DNA of 64,000 bases from Alitta virens (taxonomy: Eukaryota; Annelida; Polychaeta; Phyllodocida; Nereididae), in assembly GCA_932294295.1 (NCBI GenBank), contig OW028573.1, positions 3,824,001 to 3,888,000 on the forward strand. The letters are read 5' to 3'. The notes beneath the pieces are model-generated. The model saw nothing but the letters and a program-made list of their open reading frames with translations. It was not told the DNA's origin and searched no databases. The translations under genes and the position numbers were made by a program. Positions 13,143 to 23,267 of the stretch are shown here, in pieces (position 1 is the first letter of the stretch; the number at the start of each line of letters is the position of its first letter).

Positions 13143-14392
13143 TTAAAAGTACCACCTGTAGTCGTACAGTCCTTGTTTTTCTCTCCTCTTCTCAGCTTGT
13201 GAACTGCTAACAATTTCTCTGCTTGGATTATCTGAATCTTTTATGTACCAAGATTGAGAATTGTCAGCTTTCACTTTGTCGCCATCTTTTTTATCGTCTG
13301 CAGCTGATTTTTGGTAGGTCGGCCATTTTGTACCCTGACCTTCTACTTCATCTTCTTCCGGCTGGGTCATGAACTCATCAGCGAAATCCCATGACCCCAC
13401 GTCGGTGTTAGACGAGACTTTGCGAGATGTCAGAGGATCTTGTGTAGTTGGCTGGACCTTCTGTTCGCGACCTCTGTCACTCCATGAGTCTGAAGGATGG
13501 CTCGAGGGCTTTTCGGTCTCGCTCTTTTTACGACTTGACCTGTCATCCGTGCTTGAAAAAACTCCCTGGTTAATTGCCTCTTTACGTTTAGTCCCTTCTC
13601 CTTTTCTGTACTTATCTGCTAAGTCAGATGTATAGCTGTGATATACTGGTCTGTAACGATTCCAATCTGCACTTGATGCACTCTGTGGTCTGGCAGGTGA
13701 CTTTAATGACCTTCGAGATGACGGACTGTCTGCTCTTTCAATTTCATTACCATCTCTTTCATTGGTTAATTCATTTGCATGAGTCACCTTATTATGAGGT
13801 GACGATTTCATAGATTTCTTACTGTGTCTGTCTTGTTCTTCATCTTTGTAATTGTCATATTTCTCCTTTTTCTCACGAGAGGGAGCTTCTCTGCCGAATT
13901 CTGCAACACTGCGATACCTGGTGGCAGGCTTTTCATCTTCCTTCACTTCTTTCTCATATGCTGAATTGATCAACATGTAAGAGTTTTTGTCACGGTATTC
14001 TCTAGTTTTTGGCTTAGTGGGTTGGTATCTGTCTTGGTTGTTATTTTGCTTGCTGTCTTGGTTGTTATTTTTCTTGCTAACTTCTGAATATTCTCTACCT
14101 TCCCTTCCACCTGCAGGTCTGTCCCTGTAACGGAGACTGTAGACATTCTGTCTGTCTGGCTGTGAGTATTGGGACCTGTGATAGCTGCGCCCTCTCTCGT
14201 ATGGTTCGTCATAAACTTTCTGCACTCTCCTGACCTCTTGCGGTTTCTGTGTTGTCTCTGGCAATGATGAAGGTAGATGATTGTTGCATCTATCTCCTTC
14301 ACAGAAACAATAAATGTGGCCAGCTTGTTGATGACAACCTGTCTTGTTCGGGTTGACGCCATATTCCCCTCGGTAGCAGCCACGCAACATGT
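13143..14392 (-). CDS. Ly6 copy 1, exon 3 (end of domain plus charged tail)
   Basis: Acceptor TTGTTTCAG/ACATG. Codes cysteines 6-10 in the first 37 codons, then an uninterrupted tail of about 380 codons with no cysteine. It contains Asn/Gln-rich (NNNQDSKQNNNQD), Ser/Arg (SSRRSLKSPAR) and acidic (EEDEVEG) patches. It looks intrinsically disordered. Confidence 0.85.
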
Positions 14393-14698
14393 CTGAAACA
14401 ATACCATCCGCAGAGTTATACTCTTTCAAACTGAAGTGACATAAGGCTATTCTTGTTCAATGACAAGCCACACAATCGTGTTATGCTTATGGTATTTTCA
14501 ATTAAGCATGAGATGGCTCCAGTATGTTATCAGTCCGTTTTGCTTGTCAAGCTATGGTTCCTCTGGGGAATTTGAACGTTAAAGATAGAGAACCCCACAA
14601 TACAAACCACCCAGTGTTTAGGCGGTTTTGAGATCGAGTCCAAAATCTATTATTAAATCTCAAACAAACATGTACCAATCATTTAAAATATTTAGCCA

Positions 14699-14749
<51 letters not shown>

Positions 14750-16401
14750 GTTACTACTGTTACTACTACTACTACTACTGTTACTACTACTACTGTTACT
14801 ACTACTACTGTTACTCAGTTAACTCACTTCCAAGATGGTCCAGGCGAGTATAACAGTTGCTGAGACAGTGACCAGCATCAATGCCATGTTGCCTTGCTTC
14901 TCTTATTGAGAATGGGCCTTTACATGGTGCCCAGCCTCCTTGGATTTCTTTGGTCACATTGACCAAATCTGTGTGTCCATCCCTTCTTCTCCTGGCCACC
15001 ATCTTAGTCTCATAGCGAGGAGGTGAGTAGACGCATTGGTAGCACTTCACTGCAAGAGAAAGAAAGAACTCATTGTTATTTTCCTAAAAGCTCAGTCATT
15101 TAGATTATCAAAATATTATTTCTGTTTATTGCAGGGTTTTAATTGTTGATCAATTCATGTCACCCCAAATGTTGATGATTATGTCAGAACACCCCATACT
15201 TTCCTGTGAGTAATATTGTGAGTTATTATTTCTGATAAATGGATGAAATTGTGAATTGAAATATTTATTTGCTATTTATTGTAAATTTGTATACATGAAT
15301 ATTTGCTTACTTTATGCATGTACTTATATTGTGCTAAATTTGCTTTTATTGTAGATTTACCATTATTTCATGAGTAAATAAAACTCATTGGGGCATCAAG
15401 TCAATTTAGTCTTCGTCATTTCATACTCATTACTATAATAGGATGAAGGACGTGACTATAATGCTGTATTCCTTACTTCTGTAAAACATTTCCTTTTTTA
15501 TATTCGTTTCAAATTCCCAACACGAACAAGCGATACATCACATATCCTTCAAGAGTAATGCCTCTTTTTGTTCACCACATCAGCTCTTTGACTTTGAAGG
15601 TGTGTGGGCAAGAAGCCAAAAGTAGTTCTGTGTACAATAAATTCATATATAGAGAAAACAGCGTTGGTGATTGTGAATTCTGCAATTACGATTGGTTATA
15701 CTGCATGATTTTGATTCTGTCAATGTTCATGAAGACTCTTATTCCTTTCAGTGCAGTTGGGGTTGTTCTGTCAGACTCGTTATGTCCACAGCCAACGTAG
15801 TACTACCTACACGTCCATGTCTTTTTAAAGTGGCAGTAAAACCCTCTTAAAGGGTGTTACCTTATACACAGCATCTCCACAGAAGTGAGTACACTCCAAA
15901 CAAATGGTTGTCTAAAGGATGGAAGGTTACTCAACTCCTAACAAGTATTCAGATTGCAAACTGACTACCTAAGGGTGCCCTCAGACTTTTTGAGGCAACA
16001 AGAGTGATTGGAAACATGGCAGGTACTTGTAAAAGCCACAAGTGTCCTCATCCGATTGACAGATGGCATTGTATAAGTATGCATTAACTCTATGATCTAG
16101 ATATTTACAGAGAACAGTAGCATGACACACACATAGTTGTGCACAACAAAGCAGAGATGTACTCACCCACTCTCTTGTCTCTCAAGTCGAACTCAATGGC
16201 AGCTTTGATGTTCTTGATGTAATCGTATCCCGATGGTCTTCTATCATCCGAATGGTTATGCTCAACGATCATACATAAGGTACTATGCAGGGAGAGCAGA
16301 GTGACAACAATCACCAAGAGACTGTGCTGTAACCAGAATTGCATAATTCCAATGTCGTCCAAGCCTCCTTTAAATATTTTGTAAGCTGCTTTCAGTATCA
16401 T
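13143..16401 (-). CDS. secreted Ly6/uPAR-domain protein with long charged C-terminal tail (copy 1)
   Basis: Three-exon gene: 16401-16167, 15049-14828, 14392-13143 (stop TAA). The joined frame is 568 codons from the first ATG, or 549 from the second (16344). The second ATG starts a good signal peptide (MQFWLQHSLLVIVVTLLSL). Exon 2 opens with KCYQCVYSPP; exon 3 gives RGCYRGEYGV, TGC, YCFCEGDRCNN. Together they supply ten cysteines ending in CNN, the Ly6/uPAR three-finger pattern, closest in style to quiver/sleepless-like proteins. After CNN comes a roughly 380-residue cysteine-free tail rich in R, K, E, D, S and Y, ending DYRWYF, with no hydrophobic GPI or membrane segment. The tail is unusual for the family. 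It is probably secreted or extracellular; partner unknown. The spliced model is inferred from consensus splice sites and conserved phases in copy 2, not from transcripts. Confidence 0.85.
14701..14814. repeat. TAC/CTA triplet microsatellite in intron 2 of Ly6 copy 1
   Basis: About 38 units of CTA with scattered GTT interruptions. On the transcribed strand it is a TAG/AACAG repeat that begins about 13 nt inside the intron. Confidence 0.9.
14828..15049 (-). CDS. Ly6 copy 1, exon 2 (first half of the three-finger domain)
   Basis: Acceptor TTCTCTTGCAG and donor GGAA/GTGAGTTAAC, phase 1 at both ends, 222 nt. It contains cysteines 1-5 (KC, QC, PC, HC, NC) with the GGWAPCKGPF block shared with copy 2. 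The donor lies only about 13 nt from a long triplet repeat in the intron. Confidence 0.85.
15050..16166 (-). other. intron 1 of Ly6 copy 1
   Basis: AT-rich, without a recognised gene. A pogo-like terminus (CAGTAAAACCCTCTTAAAGG) occurs near 15834, without an evident partner. Confidence 0.6.
16167..16401 (-). CDS. Ly6 copy 1, exon 1 (signal peptide)
   Basis: Ends at a G/GTGAGT donor, phase 1. ATGs at 16399-16401 and 16342-16344 are in frame; the second lies directly before the hydrophobic core. The mature N-terminal part (EHNHSDDRRPSGYDY onward) is hydrophilic. Confidence 0.75.
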
Positions 16402-16425
16402 TCGGTCAGTTGTTTCGTTGTCCTG

Positions 16426-16451
16426 TGATCAGTGGAGATAGCCTTATATAT
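16426..16451 (-). promoter_or_regulatory. TATA box and shared CACTGATCA motif, Ly6 copy 1
   Basis: TATATAAGGC on the minus strand (16441-16450), its first T 49 nt before the A of the first ATG. CACTGATCA lies between them at 16426-16434. Copy 2 has the same arrangement, which supports a core promoter here. Confidence 0.6.
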
Positions 16452-16749
16452 GCCCACCATATTGCATGTCCCGTGTCTGTCGAATTGGGCCAAAATGACC
16501 AACATCTAACCAATGACATAACGAGGACATTTTCTCAAATCAAATGCACCATTATATTACATTTAATCTGAGTACAATTCCTTTTCATATTGAACATTGG
16601 GACGTTATTAACCATAAACATGAATGTTTTTCATCCGTTGCATTTTGGAAAGCAATAAACTGGAGGTCGTTAATCAGCATGGGAGTCATTTTCCCACAGT
16701 GGGCCAATTCAATACACAGTGGGACAGTTCCATATACAGTCACAGGAAA

Positions 16750-16821
16750 CAGACAAGTACTGACAAAAACTGACAACTACTGACAGTAACTGACAAGTCC
16801 TGACAAGTACTGACAAGTACA
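16750..16821. repeat. 10-bp tandem repeat (ctgacaagta)
   Basis: About seven imperfect units of CTGACAAGTA / CTGACAGTAA. The CTGAC core also dominates the foldback element 700 bp away. Confidence 0.75.
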
Positions 16822-17443
16822 TGGGTATTAATCATCCCTGTTCCTTTTGCAAAACAAATGTGTCCCCAGACTTCCTTTATCTCAATAACTGTTTTGTTTT
16901 GGTAAGGAAGTCTTCCTGTATCAGACACGTTGTGTTAATTAATTTGTCTAATCTCAACTTAATGAAGAATAATTGAATCCAAACAGATCACAAGTACGCT
17001 ACAATCGGTGGTAAAGAAATCTAGAAAAGCTGATGTTGAATAGAATATAACATTTTTTCGTAAGATTGCATGCCGCAACAGCTCAAGCATAGTGCATGGC
17101 GAAATCACCAGCATCACGTTGTTGTTACAGAGAAGTAAATGTATTATCGTTATGCCAAACTAAGTGAGCAAAAAGGGGGTTTGATATGACATTTACTGTG
17201 CATAAACCTGAAAGGGTGAAAGTCAATGCTCAAAGCTTACTGTAGTATAATCCTAAATAAAAATGTCCACTTGATTTTTTGTCATATTTTTACATATATG
17301 TCAAGCACAAAATATATGTAAATGTTCCCAAAAAGTCCAATCCCAACTTTCTAACCCATAAAAAACTCCCCTGTGTATAAATTAACTTCCTATCTTTGCA
17401 CTGATAATGTTTTGCCATTTTTTCATCATTATAGTTATGGCCA

Positions 17444-17455
17444 CCAAGAAGCAGC
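17444..17455. repeat. left flanking direct repeat of foldback element
   Basis: CCAAGAAGCAGC, identical to 19574-19585. Likely the target-site duplication. Confidence 0.6.
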
Positions 17456-19573
17456 TAAAAACAGGGACAGAAAACAGGGTGCTACTGACACTACTGACGT
17501 CAGGTATGGGCAGTTTTATTCATCATTCTGACGTCAGCAGAACATTAATTTATGAACATTGCTGACTGTCAGAATAGACTATTAAGTGCAGTTTTCCTGA
17601 CACCGATTCCCAGTTAATTTATGTCAGAATACAAGCCTTTTGCAAGCATTACTGACCGTCAGGATGACCTTTATATATGTTACTTCCTGACATCAGTATG
17701 CTATGGTTCAGGCAATCATCCTGACAATTCTGACAATACTAAAGAAATGGCTAAGGCTTGGTATTTACTGGAATACTGATGTCTGTTAGACCATATTTTT
17801 GAAGAGGTACTGACCGCCTGGACATTGGTCCAGATGCTGCTTTACAGACAATATATGCAATGCATAACTCAGTGCTAATGTCTGGAGTATTCCCCTTTGA
17901 TATCACTACTGACTGTCTGAATGGATATGTCTCCATAAGCCTACAGGCTTGTTTGTATTCTTATGCTTTAATTGTATTGCTTTTTTTACAATCAATGTGC
18001 AGTGGGTCAAATTAACTTCAATGCAATTATAATTTACAATAGAATTTAAAATTTAGGATATGTATGTTAAAATGCACAATTTGTTTCATCAAATATATAT
18101 ATATTTAGAGAGTCATTATTCTAAAATACATTATATTTATATATATATATATATCATTAGGTGTTCAGTCAAGAATCATAAACAAAGATAGAATTTATTT
18201 AAAATTAAAAACTTCACATATATTATAACTTTTTTAATTTTGTTCATTTAATTTCTTTTAACTTATCAGAATTCACAAAATCTGCATTTATTATTTCATG
18301 CACTATGTTTATTAGATAATACTTCCTTGTATCATTTGCTTAGACCATCTGTGTGTTAGGTGTATTACATAACGTCCTGTCCTAGAAAGATTAATGCTTT
18401 GAAATTCACAGAACAAGACATATTGAGTGTGACCCCCCCCCTTCTGATCATTTCTAGCTATGCCCCTGCACTTGATTTATTGTGTGCATTAATCTTTTGA
18501 AATCAAAGTATAATGCTGAGAACTAATTGACACCTCAAATAAAATTCATACACAATATATATGTCTCATACATAGTAATTGTGCCATATGTATACTTTAT
18601 TGCATTGGTTATCAGTCATAAAATTGTATTATGAATTCATGACACATAGGTTAGTTGTTATATCATTAATAAAATGCATAAAATGATATATATAAAATTT
18701 ATTATTCTATATAAGCTATCTATGAATAAATTATCATTTTGAATACCTTTTCAATGAATGTGATACCCAACAGCATAGTAAAATGCCAGCTTAAGTGAAA
18801 CTCCCAAAAAGACTAATAATCTAGAAAGTGATTGTTTATCATGATTTGAGGAGACCAGATTAGTTAGTGTAGCTTAATTTCATGATGCTGTTTTAATTTT
18901 GAAGAGCCGTTAATACAAATAAACTACAAAGATAGATGGTTTGCAGTGGGGTTCACTCGCTTATGCACGGCATTGTATGTCAGTACTACTGATGCAGTAG
19001 GCAACATTAATGTGTGCAAATAAATCTATTGCATGTCAGAAAACTGTGACAAATAAACATATTTCAAGATGTTCCTTTTTGTCGTTTATTGGTGATTCAA
19101 TGCTGCAAAGTGTTCAATGATATTATTGGTTATATTTACGGGTATCCTGACGTTAGGAAAAAGGCAAAATTGCACACTACTGACATTTGTCAAATATCTC
19201 GTATCAGTTTGCATGTCATTTCATGCACATCCAGATGTCAGTAAGACGGCAAAAATAAAACAATGCTGACACTGAAACTCATCTATGGTATTTCAGTAAA
19301 TCCTAAGAACACAGTTTCTCCTGACTGTCAGTAAGAATGAATTTCACAGGCATCCTGATGTCATTAAGAAAGCCTATATTGGACCCTACTGACATTTGTG
19401 AAACTGCTGCTCAGTCTGTGACTTGTCAGTAAGTTGTCAACAATGGTGTCCTCCTGACTGTCAGTAGGGATGATATTTATAAGCATCCTGACGTCAGGAA
19501 GGTGACAAAAAGTTAAGCATTTTGACGTCAGCAGTGTCAGTAAGGACCCAAAAAATGTCCCTGTTTTTATATG
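17456..19573. mobile_element. foldback-like transposon with palindrome-rich arms
   Basis: The left end (TAAAAACAGGGACA, then CTACTGACACTACTGACGTCA) is mirrored at the right end (reverse complement TAAAAACAGGGACA, then TTACTGACACTGCTGACGTCA). Both arms (about 17456-17900 and 19130-19569) are filled with short palindromes such as CTGACGTCAGG, CTGACTGTCAG and CTGACATCAG. The centre (about 17950-19120) is AT-rich with no recognisable coding sequence. The same 12-mer CCAAGAAGCAGC flanks the element at 17444-17455 and 19574-19585. Arms built of sub-repeats resemble foldback elements; the superfamily is unassigned and 12 bp is an unusual duplication length. Confidence 0.7.
18420..18476. mobile_element. 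hAT-like MITE terminus
   Basis: The reverse complement begins CAGGGGCATAGCTAG and leads into a G tract, the same style as the MITE ends at 2704 and 2939-3265. The partner end was not located. It lies inside the central part of the foldback element. Confidence 0.3.
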
Positions 19574-19585
19574 CCAAGAAGCAGC
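19574..19585. repeat. right flanking direct repeat of foldback element
   Basis: CCAAGAAGCAGC, the partner of 17444-17455. Confidence 0.6.
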
Positions 19586-20560
19586 AGAAATTATACAATG
19601 GACAATATAGCAAAATTTTGGTTAATTGGTTCCCATAAATGTTTTTGTATCAGTAAGAAAGTTGGGCTCTGACTTGTTGTGAACATTTCTGTTAATTTTG
19701 CGCTCCATGCCGTTTATGGTATACTTTGCCAAAAAAGTTGACATTTTTTTGTGGATCCTAGCATACATATATATCTATTAGGTTTGATCCAGATTATATC
19801 ATATGAATAGTGGATGGTAAGGAGACCAATCCATTGTATGCAGCTTTACTATAGCTGAGGCCATTACAACTGCATATTTATCAGCTTTCCATCCTATATT
19901 TGTTAAAACCTAAGTTATTTGTAGATCCTATCACGTGGTATTCAATGTGCATGTTTATTGGCTTCAGTAGAGCTGACCAATATAACCTACCAATATCAGT
20001 ATTTATTGGTCCTGTCATTTGATTTTCTATAAATGTTTTGATTGGTTGCTACAATTTAGCTGCAGAATAGATGCTGCTACATTGGTTGCCTTTAAAAAAA
20101 AAAAGGTTAGATTCTTGTAAATTCTTAGGCTACATTTTCACATGGGCATGCATAGAAAATAAAGCAAGTAAAATTTAGATTACTTTTTTTTTTAAGTAAT
20201 GGTACTCTGCTGATATTGGATTTCAATTGAACTGGTCCTTCTGTAGCTTTAACTAATTATTTCTTGCTCTGGATAGCTATAGTTGGATGTTCTTTATGGG
20301 TACAGCAGATGAAGTACTGTACTGTGCTTCTGGGGCGAGTCTTCGATTTCCCATTGAAAACACTTACTCACGCGAAACTGTCACTTCCAAGTTTAGATTG
20401 AACGCAGCCTTAGGGGTCGAAGATTTTGCTAAGAGCCAAGTAAGAGGATTCTTGTTCAATTTCTAGTACTTTGCTGATGTACTAACTTTAAAATGTGCTG
20501 CAAGACGACTTATTGGGTGTACCTTTGGTTTAATAAATGGAAGTGGACGTGTTTATGGAC
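19586..20560. other. non-coding, no gene recognised
   Basis: AT-rich interval between the foldback element and the duplicated word at 20561; no coding exon or repeat family recognised. Confidence 0.4.
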
Positions 20561-20598
20561 ATGTGTTGGCTGGTCAATGGGGATAACATGCTCAGTTG
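20561..20598. repeat. long direct repeat, left copy
   Basis: ATGTGTTGGCTGG, then TCAATGGGGATAACATGCTC, recurs at 21062-21100 with a 2-nt insertion. The pair flanks a 463-bp segment. Confidence 0.75.
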
Positions 20599-21061
20599 GA
20601 TACAATTGCTTTATTGAGCATACACATAAAGACAAGACATAGACACACAGATAGACGAAACATACATGTAATTAAATAACTTGATACCATGTTGCTTTGT
20701 GGACACCCACACGTGTACAGAGTGTCATGCATATTTTTGAGGCAAAATTATTTAAGTACCTGTTGAGACAGTGAGATAAGATAGGAGATGAGTATGAAAA
20801 GCAGAGAGAATTAACAAAAAATAGAGAAAAATTAAGAAAAAGGGATGGCGGGTGGGGCGAAGAGAAAAGGTGAATGCTTTTTAGAGGGCAAGGAATTGAG
20901 TTTATGTAGGACAGTCAGCCTGGATTAGCGATGGTCGTTCCTCATTGGCGATCAGCGACCACATGACTTGCCTACGTTTTGAATACGCCGGAAGTGGCAT
21001 GCCTGCAAAAAGGAGAATCCCTGGACCTCGAGGTTTAACTCTATTTACGTGAGTAATTCTC
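20599..21061 (-). mobile_element. candidate retroposed segment between long direct repeats
   Basis: On the minus strand the segment ends with TGCTCAATAAAGCAATTG, a polyadenylation-like signal near the flanking repeat, as in a 5'-truncated LINE or SINE. No coding domain is recognisable. A duplication of about 37 bp is long for a LINE, so a segmental duplication is an alternative. Confidence 0.35.
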
Positions 21062-21100
21062 ATGTGTTGGCTGGGGTCAATGGGGATAACATGCTCAGTT
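21062..21100. repeat. long direct repeat, right copy
   Basis: Partner of 20561-20598. Confidence 0.75.
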
Positions 21101-21323
21101 TACCAAAGCAAAGTACACGCTCGATTATAATAGTTATTTATAAACATGTTTTACGGCTATTTGTTGTGATATAGCCAGCTTGTTCTTTACTTGCATGGTA
21201 TCCAAGTGGAGTCAGGCATGATGGTCACATGCTTTCCAACAGATATAGAAAACAAATATCAGAGCATTCTCTTGAAGTTAGTTTTAGTGTTTGTGACGAA
21301 ACTTTATTTTCCAATGGCTCTTC

Positions 21324-23267
21324 TTTTTTTTTTGACAATGACACAGTTTTTATTGGCTCCTTAAATAACATATAACAGTAATTACATATTATAAAAACTT
21401 ATAATTTTTTCTTAAGAGTGGAGCAAGGAGACTCCCTCTGAGGCAATAAGTTTGCCGCTGTCGAGGGAGCCACCTTGTGTAAAAAAAGAAGAAAAAGTTA
21501 TACATATAGTTACTACTAATTCATTAGTTCAAATTTTAAAGCTTTGAAATATTAATAAATTATCGATAGGAAGGCATGCTCTTGTTATACAGCTAATATA
21601 TAAATAACCATAAAAAAAATAATTATAGATAAATACAATTTTAAATGATGATAATTACATGTTGGAGTTGAGTATCAGTTGTGCAGTGTCTGGATCACAG
21701 GAGGAGACTTACAGCCACATTAATAACAATTTGGAATACATTTTCTTTTAATATAGGTTTTGAAGCAATCTAAACTATGTGTTAATATTTTTTCTTTGAA
21801 ATTTATATCCATATTGTTGTATAGCTATTTCTTGCGAAGTCATGTCTCACAGCAGGCAAACGAAGATCACTTGATTGACAGGTGAGGTAAGGATGACAAT
21901 AATTTTGAGATAAAAATGATTCAAATAAGAAATATTGAGGAAGCAAGTAATTCTTTAATTTGAAACAGAATTTTAAATCATGCAGCGCACATAGGTCATG
22001 CATTTTTAGAACATTGAATTGTCTAAAGAGTGGGTTTGTATGTTGATTATATTTAGCTTTAGCTATAATCCTTATAGTTGTTTTTGTATTTTAAACAGTT
22101 TATTGGATTTCCAACCCCATATGATGATGCCATAATTTATATATGCTTGAAATAGTGAATTATAGATTGTAAGTAGAGTGTTTGAAGGTAAAAAGTTTTT
22201 TAATTTAGTCATTACTCCGACAGTTTTGGATATCTTTTTGGCTACTATGTCAATGTGATGTTTCAATTTTAAATGTTTATCTTATCAACAAATTCTATGT
22301 TTGTGTTATCGATCCTAAGATTTGGCAAAGTGAAATTTCGCTGGACCGTATGAAAGATCATGGCTTTTGTCTTAGTTAAATTCAGAGAGAGCTTGTTTAA
22401 TTTTAACCAATTCCATATACAGTTTAATTCATAATTTATATTTTCATTAATTTCATTTTCATTTCCAAAAGTATTTAATGTAGCTGACAGAGTAGTATCA
22501 TCAGCATAGATAATAGGGTAAAATCTATTAGTAGCTGAAACAATGTAATTTACATAGATGATTAAAAGAAGAGGACCTAATATAGAGCCTTGTGGAATAC
22601 CACATGTAAGATTTTGACATATTGTCATTAAATTCTACATATTGCTTGCGATTACAAAGATAACTTTTTAAAAGATCATATGATTTATTTCTTATTCCAT
22701 AGAGTATGATAATTTATGTAATAATATGTTATGGTCCAGGGTATCAAAGGCCTTTGAGAGGTCTAAATAAATATTAATAGATAGTTTGTTATTGTCCATG
22801 TCGATAATTATTCTATATTGACCATCTCTAGTGCTGCTAATTCTGTTGAGTGAGAGTTTCTGAATCCATATATAATTTATCATGACCAATACTACTTTTA
22901 GGTTTAAGAGATTCATTTACCTTTGTTACGGTATTTTCATCAATAGATTCAAAATTAAAAATTTGAGAAAAAGTATTTGTTAAGTAATCTTTATACAACT
23001 TATTAGATGGCATGACTCTTTTATCTGCTAATGTGGCACCAATTTCAACAAAGTATTGGTTAAACTTGTTAACAATTAACGATTTGTCTGAAATGAGTTC
23101 ATCACCTATGAGAAATTTTTCTGGAAATTCTGTTTTCTTTTTGGTTTAATTAAACAGTCCATTAATAGTAGTCCAGGTTTTCCTCATGTTATTTTTAAAT
23201 AACTGAAATTGACTGATAATAGTTACTTTTGGCTTTCCTTATTGTACTTTTCAGTATTTTACTATAT
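21324..23267 (-). pseudogene. LINE-B ORF2, reverse transcriptase and 3' UTR
   Basis: The RT motifs are NIYLDLSKAFDTLDHNIL, TCGIPQGSILGPLL, IIYADDTTL (catalytic YADD at 22497-22508) and a C-terminal part with KKISKTVGVMTKL and YINYGIIIWG. Frameshifts occur near 22268 and 22640. The 3' UTR carries GGTGGCTCCCTCGACAG and AATAAA at 21349-21354, then a poly-A tail. Confidence 0.85.

Noticed and set aside
13970..14407. Second long frame within Ly6 copy 1 exon 3
   Set aside because: Alternative frame of the coding exon; lacks the cysteine pattern and splice logic.
14628..14822. Poly-leucine reading frame
   Set aside because: It is only the translation of the CTA microsatellite in an intron.
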